Source: Triticum aestivum
Lineage: Eukaryota > Streptophyta > Magnoliopsida > Poales > Poaceae
Assembly: GCF_018294505.1 (NCBI RefSeq)
Contig: NC_057800.1
Location: 170,991,703 to 171,055,702 of the forward strand
Reading direction: 5' to 3'
DNA: 64,000 nucleotides
Below, piece after piece: positions 54,478 through 64,000 of this stretch. A program made the position numbers and the translations under genes. The stretch's first letter is position 1, and each line of letters starts with the position of its first letter. Under the pieces are notes generated by a model. It had not been told where the DNA came from. It made no database searches and saw only the letters and a program-made list of their open reading frames with translations.

Positions 54478-57400
54478 ATGGCTGATGGTAAAAGGCCACA
54501 GAAAGGAGGAAAGAAGCCTGAGGTCATGACTGCCTTTGAAATCCCTAAGGACATATACAAAGATTACTGCACTCCTGATGAGGCCAAGTTTGGAAAAAGA
54601 GGACAAAAATCAGCGCAAGGTGCGCATACATAGGATAGAAAGGAGATGGGCAAGATAATGGAGGGAGTACAGGTATGTAACTCCAAAGTACATGAAGAAA
54701 TTCACACTCAATCCTCCATGCCCAAGAGCTCCATTGGCAGCTGGCCAAATAGCAGATCCCACCAGCCTCAAGCGCGGTGAGGATTATCTTGATGAATGGG
54801 CCAAGTGCCAAGCCAAGTTGGCTAAGCAAGCTAGAGAAGCAGTGAGGAAATTCAATGAAGACTCTGCTGCTGTTGCCTCTGCTGAGGCCTCTACTGTCAA
54901 GCCAAAGAAGGCTATGTTAAAGAAGCCTGCGCGCAAGCCAAGTGCTTCACCTACAATGCCCTCAAGGCCAAGCTCCTCAGCAATGCCCTCACGGCCAGAA
55001 TCCTCAAAGCCCTCACGACCAATTCCTCATGCTGCTCCTGCTCCCTCAAAATCCTCAGCTCCTCCAAAGTCCTCAGCTGTTCCAACAAAGTCCTCAGCAC
55101 CTGTGCATCTTGCCTCGTGCCAAAGGACTGCAGGCATGTCCATTGCCTCAGGAGCTTCAGCTAGTTCCTTAGCTGCACCAACTTCCTCAATGGGACCCTC
55201 TCTACTGAAGACTAAGGCCACTGCTGAACGAGGTCCTCGCCCTATTCCTCAGAAGAAGCAAGTCGCCTTCCAAGTGTCATCTGATGAAGATGAAGCTGAT
55301 CATGATGAACTTGCAGAAATCATCAGAGATAGGCAAGTCAGGGCCACTAGAGCCAAGGGAACATATGTACCACTGCTTTTGGATCCCAAGTTGATCCTCG
55401 AATACATTGATGTTTGGCACAAGGACCCCAACACCCCCTTGCCTGATTTCAAGCTGACTCTTGGTCAAAGTCATATGTTGACTCACTTCATACAAGAAGA
55501 AAATTGGAAATTTGAACATGGGAGGAGAGTGAAGAAAGCGCGGTACAAGAAAGAGCGCTTTCTGAAGCAAAACATTTTGAAGCTTTCACCTGAAGAACTT
55601 GTTGCTCTCCAATCAGAAATCAAGAAACTGAGTGATGAATTTGATCACTATTATGCTGACTGGCTGGGAGCCAAAATCAGATTTGTAAAGATCACAGAAT
55701 AGTTCACCTCCAATGTTGCAGCCCCAACACAACATGAAATTCCTTAGGCTGAAGCATCTGCTCAGCCTACTGAAGAAAATGCCAGCACCGCTGATGACAA
55801 TCAGGATGCTGAAGAAAACGTGAGTTCCAGGGCTGATGACTGCATTCCAGCCGCTGAAGAAATTGCCAGGGCACCCACTAGTGGTGCGCCTAAAGAAAAT
55901 GAAGAAAATCAACCATATTCCTCTACTCCTCCTGCGCCTACACCAACTCCGATCCTTCCATCTGCATCAGATGTGAAGAAGACCAAGGCTGCGGAGCATG
56001 CAGTAGTGAAGAAAAGGAAAGCATCAGCTGCTTCAAATTCTTCAGCTCCGAAGAAGATGAAGCCTATGACAAGTTCATTTGCTAATCCCATTGATGATGG
56101 TCCCATCTCAACCAGGCCATCAAAGGACCTTGTTCCTTTTGGTGAAGAATATGAGATCCCTAGCGGATCTGATGAAGAAAATCATTTTGCTGCTTCGTCA
56201 AAGCAGATTGATGAAGAAATTGAAGTGGATACGATTCCTTCAACACCTGTCATCTCCTCGCCCATGCCTCAGTTCACAGCTGAAGAGGCTGGCGTTGAAG
56301 AAATGGAAGATGAAGATGTGGACGTTGGCTGCTCCACACCAGTAATAAGTGATGAATTCTGGGAAAGTCAACATCCAAACTCTCCAATGTTCACACCGTT
56401 GCAGCAAATACCTCAGTCGCCTGCACAAACTGTTCAAATGGGCTCTGAAGAAACTCACCCCACTTCATCTGTACATGAGGAAATTCCAGCCACTAGTGCT
56501 GAAGAAACTGCTGCTGCTGAACATCTGAAGACACAGACTGCCACTAAAGAGGAACCAGAAATTCCTCAGCCTGGAGAACCTGAGATTGCGATTCCTGAGG
56601 TCGTGATGCAACTCACTGACACTCCTCTGCCAAAGCCAAAGGATCCATTCTCACGCAAGCAAAAGTTCAAGGCTGATGATTTCTTCGGTGAGCATGTATT
56701 CTTCGAAGACTACAACCCTTATAACTCTGCTCGCATTAGGAAGAGGCGTTTCTGGACTGCTAGTCAAGCCAATTTCTATTCCTTAGTGTTGTTCAACAAA
56801 GAGAAAATCTTCTACCATGAGCATATTCCTCACGTGGATATGGAATCTCTGCCGTGCTTCGCACCAGTCCTCAGTGTTCTTCACGATGCTGGACTATTAA
56901 ACTTTTGCTCTGACATCTGCGATTGGAATGAAGAACTGATTTCTTCAATTTTATGCAATGCTGCACATCACAGGAGATTCTGAAGATGTGAATTCATGGG
57001 TGCTGGACTGGATGTCTGAAAACACTCACCACACTGCACCAACCTCTGAATTGCTTCGTGCCTTACCACTCAGTCCTCCCCTTGAAGACGCTCGTTGCAT
57101 CTACAGTGAACCTGAGCTTACAAATCACTACATGCAGGTGTTGATGAAACCTTTGAAGCCAGGTGAGGCACCAAGAACCAAATTCCTCGTGAAGGAATTG
57201 CTTTATGTGCCCAGAACTGTCTATCGTATTCTTACGAGGACAATGAGTCCTATCAAAGGCCATGACTCATCTGATGAGGAAATTGTTGGCATCATGAAGA
57301 ATCTGGTATTCAACATCGTTCATGGCATTCCTGTCAATTATCACAATTTCTTCATGAGGACTTTGGCAAATGTTGTTTTGTCTCCATTTGAGTTGAAGCC

Positions 57401-58081
57401 TTATGCACCTTGGATTATGAGATTCCTCAGGACAAGGTCTCACTCAACTACAAAGCTGATTTTCAGAATCACCTTAGCTACTTGCTCCCAATTGAGGTCC
57501 TCAAACAGACCTATTCCTTAGTTGATGGAAAGGGCAAGGCACCAGCTGTTGTAGATGAAGGCATTCATCCATTGGATGGACAGTTTCACAAAGCTGCCTC
57601 TTATTCCACCAATGATGACTCTGCCACACATGACTCTGCCAATGCACCCAAGTCCACTCCTCAAGCCACTGCTCCGTGCGTGATGACTGACCGTGAACTT
57701 CTTCTTAGTCTTCACCAGAAGGTGGATCGAAATCACAAATGGGTTAAGCGTCAGTTTGGTTCATTTCTTCACAACATGACTGCTACACACAATGCAGTGA
57801 AGAAAAACCATTACTACCTCCATCAAGTCTTCGGTCACACCTGGGCAATCCTCTCACATCTGTATGGTGAAGACGATCTGAAGAAAATGGGTCTCAAGGA
57901 AGATTTTGACTGGTCTGCACCCCCACCGAAGAAATTCAAGAAGGTCAAGGTTCCTTCTCTGGTGGCCAGCTCATATTCTTCATCGTGCGACACTGATGAA
58001 AATGAAGACTTGGACGACACTACGGCAGGCCCTACTACAACAAACGACCCCAACAACACTGGCGCTCCTTCATCAACTTGA
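54478..58081 (+). pseudogene. Sirevirus env-like extra gene, broken
   Basis: Seen: ATG 54478 ('MADGKRPQKGGKKPEVM') with a frameshift near 54620. The frame 54692-56983 has two in-frame TAGs (55700 and about 55745). It holds a Lys/Ala/Ser/Pro-rich low-complexity region ('KPKKAMLKKPARKPSASP'), an acidic Glu-rich region and 'KPKDPFSRKQKFKADDFF'. Two offsetting frameshifts (near 56955 and 57500) lead to the C-terminal part ('LLSLHQKVDRNHKWVKRQFG') ending at 58081. No signal peptide or clear transmembrane span is visible, so the name env-like rests only on position. Known: Sireviruses have an extra ORF here. The repeated 'ttcttcaa/gaagaa' bias is family style. Confidence 0.7.
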
Positions 58082-58586
58082 TGTTCTTCAGGGGCGTTAG
58101 TCCTCATATTCGATCCTTTTGGTCATTTGATGACAAAGCGGGAGAATTTTGAGTTAGTCTTCAAACAGGTCTTTCTATATGGGCGTTTCTTTTCAAGTTA
58201 CAATTCTCGTTCTTCTGAGACTTCATTGGATCGAGTTATAAACTTAAACCTGATGGTGCTCTGATACTCTTGAGACGTTTTTCTGCATGCTTATTCCTCG
58301 TTAATATTAGTGCACGCATGCTGAATTACATCACTCACCATATTTCATCATGCATTTCAAATTCTTCACTGTTATATGTCAAATGCGTGTATGAATTACA
58401 AGATATAGGAGGAGATCTCCATGATTCAACTCTTCAAGTGTGCATTGCTTCAAAAGCAAATTCCTCACTATGCACATCTTCCGGGGGAGTTCTTCTATAT
58501 CTTGCAATCAACCCCCTCAATATCAGTATTTACACTTCATATGTTTATCCCCATTGAAAACTTAACCTATATTGTCATCAATCACC

Positions 58587-58600
58587 AAAAAGGGGGAGAT
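58587..58600 (+). other. copia polypurine tract
   Basis: Seen: 'aaaaagggggagat' directly before the LTR start. Confidence 0.9.
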
Positions 58601-60141
58601 TGTAAGTGCATCTAGTGCCCCTTAGTGATTTTGGTGTATTGAAGACTTATAGGTTAAGGGACTAATGTGTTTATGAGTGTACACAGGTCTATAAGTCTAT
58701 GAGGAGTTTGATAATTATAGAGAAAGTCGACCCTTAAAAATGAAGTTCTTCGTCTGAAGACTTTGGTATTCTGAACACTTTTTGAAGACTTTGAAAGTGA
58801 AGAAATTGGTGTGACCTTGAAGACTTGGTATTCATTCGAGGAACATGAAGCGTGAAGACTTTTGTTTTCATAGTTTCATTTTCTCTTTCTTGAGTCATAG
58901 GAAACACCGTACTGTTAAAGGGGGTCGAGGAAATACTAAGGAAAAATTTCCATGTGATGCTCAACTCAAAATCCTACACCTACCAATCCCTTCGAGTGAA
59001 GCCATTGGAAATCTCATACAGTTCAGTCAATTTCTTCAGTGACAGAGACGAAGTTCTTCTGGTCTCTGAGGAATTTGTTCTGACTGAGGAGTTAGGAATT
59101 CTCCAGTGCGGGTTCCTACATAGTGAGGAACATGATAGCCCTGAGGATTTTGCTACTTAAAATTCCGACCGTTGTTGTGCTATGCGCCAGCTGTCCCAAA
59201 ATATCTATCCACCTAACGGTCATATCATTGAAGGGCATTCATGTCTTATCATGTCGGGCTGCTCCCTAGGCTATAAATAGCCGCCCCCTACAACCACTAG
59301 CTGGTTGGCTACTCCGAGAGAAACTGACACCTGTCATTTGAGAGCAACCCATCCTCCGAGGACTTTGAGAGAAAATCATCAAGTGAGGAAAAACCCAAAA
59401 CCCAAACACCTACAAACCCCAAGTGATTGAGCATCACTGAAGAGATTGATCCTGCGTGGATCTGACGCTTGTTACCTTTGAACACTGTGCTTCTTCCAGA
59501 CGGTTAGGCGTCATGGTCTAGAGCATCCAAGAGGAATTGTGGATCGCCGAGTGACCAAGTTTGTGAAGGTTCGGAAGTCACCTGAAGACTTACCACGAGT
59601 GATTGGGCAAGGTCTGTGTGACCTTAGCTCAAGGAGAATACAGTGAGGACTTGGTGTCCTGAGCTGCGTGCTTAGGACTGGGTGTCCGAGACTGTGTGTC
59701 CTCGAGTTTAAATACTCAGCCACTCCAACCAGACGTACAACTGAGACAGCAGTTGGAACTGGTCTACCAAATCATTGTCTTCACCAAGCTGACTGGTTCT
59801 ATTTCCTCAACTCTTTCATTTCCTCATAACTATGTTGTGTGCTTGTTCATATCTGTGTTTGAAGACTTTGACTGAAGACTTTCTCAATTTCCTCAGTTCA
59901 ATTTCTTTAGTCTATTTTTCTTCATCATGTGTTATCATGTGCTTACGCTTCCTGTACTCTGAGCCTGTCTTCATTTCATCATGATGACTATGCTTGTATT
60001 CTGTTATGTTTACTTCTGAGTACTCATTCCGCTGCTAGTAGTTCTTCGCTAAGGAATTTCCTCACCGGCAAATTCCTCAGTGAAGAATTTCATAAAAATC
60101 GACTATTCACCCCCCCCTCTAGTCGATATAATGCACTTTCA
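58601..60141 (+). repeat. Maximus-like 3' LTR
   Basis: Seen: 'tgtaagtgcatctag' to 'aatgcactttca', 1541 bp, with imperfect inverted ends (TGTAAGTGCA/TGCACTTTCA). It is rich in 'gaagact' words. After 60141 the host CACTA sequence resumes. Confidence 0.9.
59271..59280 (+). promoter_or_regulatory. TATA box in the copia LTR
   Basis: Seen: 'ctataaatag' followed about 30 nt later by the likely transcription start region ('ccctacaacc'). Confidence 0.7.
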
Positions 60142-60840
60142 CCGGAGAATAACAGCAGGTGTGGGTGAGTAGAGGGATGGCTAGGCCAGCGATGGAAGTA
60201 TGGTCGGGCGGTGAGGCCTGCGCGGCAGCACAGCCGGCCACAAGGAGGAGGGAGCAGGCAGTCCCGCCGGCGCTTGTTTGAGCGGCTGGAGCAGGAAGAG
60301 CAGAGATTGAAGAAGCACGACGGTCGTTGGATGGACATCCAACAGTCAGTGCTTGTGCGTCAACCTTTTTTAGGAAAGCCTCAAATCTATGGAAAACAGC
60401 ATACAACCCATCTGCCATTATTTCTAATAATTTACAGCCCATTTGCTAATTCTTAAGGTTTTTTTGGAGCCCATATTCTTTTTGTTAGCATTACAGCCTA
60501 TATTGTGGCAACGGTTAAAAAATTATGCAAAATTTTGCATATTTCGGTGCGGTCCGAACTGTTTTTAATCCCGAAATTTCGACTCACATTCAAACTGATT
60601 TTAAAAATAAATGTATATCCATATAAAATCCAATAAATTCTCCACACATAAAAATTAATGTAATTTAAAATCTTTAAATGAAAAAAAAGATATTGAAATT
60701 AATTGCCGGTTTGATGTGTTTTAAAAATGTACAACCCATTTCTCATTACTGATGGGCCATTTTCTCGGCCAGCCGAATGAAAGCTCTCCTCGTCTTGAAA
60801 GATTTGCAGCCCAACAGGCCTAACAAAGCGACTTACTTGG
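60142..60840. repeat. 700 bp direct repeat, copy 1 (CACTA interior)
   Basis: Seen: from 'ccggagaataacagca' through 'gaagaagcacga' and an AT-rich half to 'gatttgcagccca', matching 62435-63165 throughout with small indels. Copy spacing is about 2.3 kb. Confidence 0.85.
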
Positions 60841-60887
60841 CAAATCACAAAAAAACTGGGCTATGGCCGTGGACCTAGCTGTCAGCC

Positions 60888-62434
60888 TCTCCACGTACAG
60901 TACTCTTCCAATGGAAGTCATTCCTTGACCATGTTGACCACACCGCGTGGAGAGCACCACAGCGGTGGACGACGGCGAGGCCTAGGAAGGGGACGACGCG
61001 ATAGTGGAAGCCCGCGCGGAGAGGACTACGAGGGTTCACTGGTTCGGCTGCGGTGTGAGGCTGCCATTGCCGCAGGGCCTGGCCAGCGGTGGGAATAGTA
61101 GGGGGCGGTGAGGCCTCTGCGGTAGCACATCCGGCCACGGGAGGCAGGAGCATGCGGCACGACCGGCGCTGCTTTGGGCGGCTGGAGCAAGAAGACCAGA
61201 GGTTGAAGAAGCACTATGGCCGTCGGATGGACATCGTACGGTCACTGGAGCTAGAATCGTTCATATTGACTAAGTTGACAAAGCCCTTCGTCCCCGTCAA
61301 CTTAGTAGGCCCACAAGTCAGCCTCCCAGCAAGGTGGGTCCCAGCTAGTCGGGGGAGTATTCATTTTTTGTGCGTAATAAGGAGGCACTTCCGGTGGGTC
61401 CCAGTAGTCAGGGGGAACGATTTTTTTTTGCAAAATACTGGTGGCCTGTCCGGTGGGTCCCCGCTGTCAGGTGGAGGAATAATTATTTTTCGCGTAATAA
61501 GGAGGCACTTCCTTGCGGCTGTCGTGGACCTAGTTGTCAGCCTCTCCACATACAGTACTCTTCCGATGGAAGTCGGTCGTTGACCACATTGACCACGCTG
61601 CGCCGAGAGCACCACGGCGGTGGATGACGATGACGCCTAGGAAGGGGACGACGCGGAGCCATGCAAGACGCGGCAGTGGATGCCCACGCGGAGAGGAGTA
61701 CGAGCGTTCACTAGTTCGGCTGCGGTGTGAGGCTGCCATCGCCGCAGAATAACAGTGGGTGTGGGTGAGTGGAGGGATGGCCTGGCCAGTGGTGGGAGTA
61801 GTATGGGGCGGTGAGGCCTCTGCGGTAGCATAGCTGGCCACGGGAGGCAGGAGCAGGCGGCACGACCGGTGCTGCTTTGGGCGGCTGGAGCAAGAAGACC
61901 AGAGGTTGAAGAAGCACTATGGCCGTTGGATGGACATCATACGGTCACTGGAGTATTGACTAAGTTGACAAAGCTCTCCGTCCCTGTCAACTTAGTAGGC
62001 CCACAAGTCAACCCAACAATATGGTGGGTCCCAGCTAGCAGGGGCTGTTCATTTTTTTGGGCGTAATAAGGAGACACTTCCTTGCGTGCGAAGATATAGC
62101 TGGTGGTCCGACCTGTCAGTGGGGGGAATGTTTTTTTTGCGAAATACAAAGGCCCTTCCTGTGGGTCCTAGCTGTCAGGTGGAGGAATCATTATTTTGCG
62201 CGTAATAAGGAGGTATTTCCTTGTGTGCGGCCGTGGCCCAGTTGTTAGCTTCTCCACGTACAGTCCACATCCGATGGATGTCGTTCATTGACCATGTTGA
62301 CCAGGCCGCGCCGAGAGCACCAGGGCGGTGGACGACGGTGAGGCCTAGGAAGGGAACGACACATAGCCAGGGAATACTCGGTAGTTGTTTCCCGCACGGA
62401 GGAGTACGAGGGTTTACTGGTTCGTCTGCCGTCG
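60888..62434. repeat. tandem 650-700 bp GC-rich modules of the CACTA-like element
   Basis: Seen: modules start with 'tgtcagcctctccacgtaca' or a close form at 60888, 61534 and 62240, with a diverged one at 63540. Each continues with 'gttgaccac', 'gagagcacca', 'gcctaggaagggg' and 'gagtacgag'; most then have 'ggtgggtccc' and 'gcgtaataagga'. A partial module lies at 48660-48937. The many open frames on both strands here do not resemble known proteins. Confidence 0.8.
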
Positions 62435-63165
62435 CCGGAGAATAACAGCATGTGTGGGTGAGTAGAGGGATGGCTAGGCCAGCGATGGGAGTACGGTGGG
62501 GCTGTGAGGCCTGCGCGGCAGCATAGCCGGCCGCGGGAGGAGGGAGCAGGCAGTCCCGCCGGCGCTTGTTTGAGCGGCTTGAGCATGAAGAGCAGAGATT
62601 GAAGAAGCACGACAGTCGTTGGATGGACATCCAACAGTCACTACTCTCGTGTGTTGACTAAGTTGACAGGGCATTGCGTGTGCGTCAACCTTTTTTATGA
62701 AAGCATACGCGTCAACCTGTAGTAGGCGCACAAGTGAGCCTCAAATCTATGGAAAACATCATACAACCCATCTGCCATTATTTCTAATAATGCACAACCC
62801 ATTTGCTAATTTTTAAGAATTTTTTTGGAGCCCATCTTCTTTTTGTTAGCATCACACCCCATATTGTGGCCACGGTTAAAAAGTATAAGAAATTTTGCAT
62901 ATTTCGGTGCGCTCAACTATTTTTAATCCAGAAATATCGATTCACATTCAAACTATTTTGAAAAATAATTTATATAAATATAAAATCCAAATAATTGTCC
63001 ACGCATAAAAATCAATGGAATTTAAGATCTTGTAATGAAAACAATTGAAACTAATTCCCGGTTTAATGTGTTTTAAAAATGTACAGCCCATTTCTGGGCA
63101 AACCGAATGAAACTCTCCTCGTCTTGAAAGATTTGCAGCCCAGCAGGGCCGATAAAGCAAGTAGG
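62435..63165. repeat. 700 bp direct repeat, copy 2 (CACTA interior)
   Basis: Seen: partner of 60142-60840. It carries an extra segment with 'gttgactaagttgaca' (about 62652) that is lacking in copy 1. Confidence 0.85.
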
Positions 63166-64000
63166 CCTTGTTTGGGTATTTCTTTAAAAAAATAGAACTG
63201 GGCTAGCCATTTTCAGCAAGAAAAAAACACAACTGGGCTCATGATGTGGTAAACATAAATAAAACCCTGGCTAGACGGGCCATAGCCCCCGCACAGCCCC
63301 GTTGTTACCCTAGTCCATCGCTAAAACTAGTATAAATAACAACAGCTTGTTCCTCAAAAAAAATTGCTCGACTTGTTGGGTCCCCGGTGTCAGCCGCTCG
63401 TAGTGTAATTCTCTCGTTTATTGACTACGTTGACAATGGCGTGAGCCCCAGATGTCCAACCATTAGGAGGAACCATATTTTTGGGCTTGTACTATAGAGG
63501 CACTTGCTTGCGTACTGCCATGACGTTGGTGGGTCCCTATTGTCATCCTCTCCACGTATAGTCATCTCCTTGTTCCTCTCGGTTGTTGACGATGTTGACA
63601 ACGCAAGAGGGCGGCGCACCGCGCACGGCGAGCGAACCAAGGCCGCAAGGCGGAGGACGACGGCGAGGCCTCGGACGGAACGGACAGGAGCCGTTGAAGA
63701 TGCATCAGTCCAGTCGCAGGCGGAGGGGAGTACAAGGGTTGACTGGTTCGGGCGCGGGTGCGTGTTGGGGCTGACGTCGCCGGAGAATAACAGGATGTGT
63801 GGGGGAATAGAGGGAGGGAGTGGCCAACGTTGGAGGGTACGTACTGTAGGGCGGCGGAGGCGCAGCCAGCCATGGGAGGTGGGAGCAGGCGGAGCCGACG
63901 GGGTGGTTTGGTTTGGGCGATTGGAGGAAGAAGAAGACAAGAGATAGAAGATACACGACAGATGTTGGATGTCAATCCAACGGCTGGTAGGCAGAATCGT
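63166..64000. other. CACTA interior, diverged module, window edge
   Basis: Seen: AT-rich sequence to about 63400, then a diverged copy of the GC-rich module (63540-64000) with 'gttgacgatgttgacaac', 'ccggagaataacag' and 'gaagaagaagac'. No reliable gene. Confidence 0.6.

Larger units (their letters stand above)
50011..60141 (+). mobile_element. Sirevirus/Maximus-like copia, 5' truncated
   Basis: Seen: protease, integrase, RT and RNase H in copia order, then a promoter-like block, a long env-like ORF region, PPT and a 3' LTR. The 5' LTR, PBS, gag and zinc knuckle are missing, and Fatima-like sequence abuts instead. Copia order (INT before RT) plus an extra gene after pol places it in the Sirevirus lineage; the LTR words resemble Triticeae Maximus. 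Confidence 0.85.
47109..64000. mobile_element. CACTA-like element with large repeats, interrupted; extends past window
   Basis: Seen: begins 'cactacaaaaaaagaca' at 47109, preceded by 'taa', the expected 3 bp target site. 47109-48937 and 60142-64000 belong together because both hold the same repeat module ('gagagcacca', 'cggtggacgac', 'ggtgggtccc', 'gcgtaataagga'). A Fatima-like fragment and a copia element separate them. No transposase ORF is seen and the other terminus is outside the window. It may be a large non-autonomous derivative. Confidence 0.65.

Noticed and set aside
60142..64000. Minus-strand ORFs of 80-170 codons
   Set aside because: They are repeats of one another in the GC-rich modules, change frame between copies and lack motifs.

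Overview
The window looks like intergenic heterochromatin of a large grass genome, most likely a Triticeae species (wheat, barley, Aegilops). The retroelement groups I recognise are Athila-like (Sabrina/WHAM type), Tat/RIRE2-like, Tekay/Del-like, Fatima-like and Sirevirus/Maximus-like, together with CACTA DNA transposons. Family names are from memory and are tentative; lineage assignments rest on visible domains and domain order. I see no tRNA, rRNA, CRISPR array or bacterial-type operon.

Layout. 1-4691 holds a 508-510 bp tandem repeat, one intact gene-like ORF (1756-2364), a broken minus-strand reading frame (2758-3645), a 71 bp foldback and the end of a CACTA-like transposon. 4692-9042 is the 3' part and LTR of an Athila-like gypsy element, a piece of a Tat antisense gene, and a second partial copy of the same LTR. 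9043-16496 is a Tat-lineage gypsy on the minus strand (Tat-1). 16497-20337 is the 3' part of another Athila-like element on the minus strand, with an env-like ORF. 20338-32413 is a second Tat element on the plus strand (Tat-2), with gag-PR-RT-aRNH-INT and downstream a spliced antisense gene carrying a PF04195-like domain. 32414-47108 is a nearly complete Tekay-like chromovirus: LTR, tRNA-iMet PBS, orf0, gag, PR, RT-RH, INT with chromodomain, PPT, LTR. It is interrupted by two solo LTRs that each have a perfect 5 bp target-site duplication. From 47109 to the window end is a CACTA-like element rich in tandem repeats, broken by a Fatima-like 5' end fused to a 5'-truncated Maximus-like copia (48938-60141).

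History. The nesting order can be read from the junctions. Tat-1 and Tat-2 both lie in the minus-strand Athila element, in opposite orientation. Tekay entered the Tat-2 antisense gene. Two unrelated LTR elements entered Tekay and collapsed to solo LTRs. CACTA entered the Tekay 3' LTR. Fatima and copia entered CACTA and were later joined by a deletion. All retroelement coding regions carry stops or frameshifts, many of them TAG where Gln is expected, so none looks autonomous now.

Best leads: the Tat gag frame that opens inside the 5' LTR and runs through the primer-binding site in both copies; a TAG shared by both Tat copies between protease and RT; the multi-exon antisense gene with short introns; a promoter-like block before the copia env-like ORF; and peptide-coding stretches inside a 4.2 kb solo LTR.
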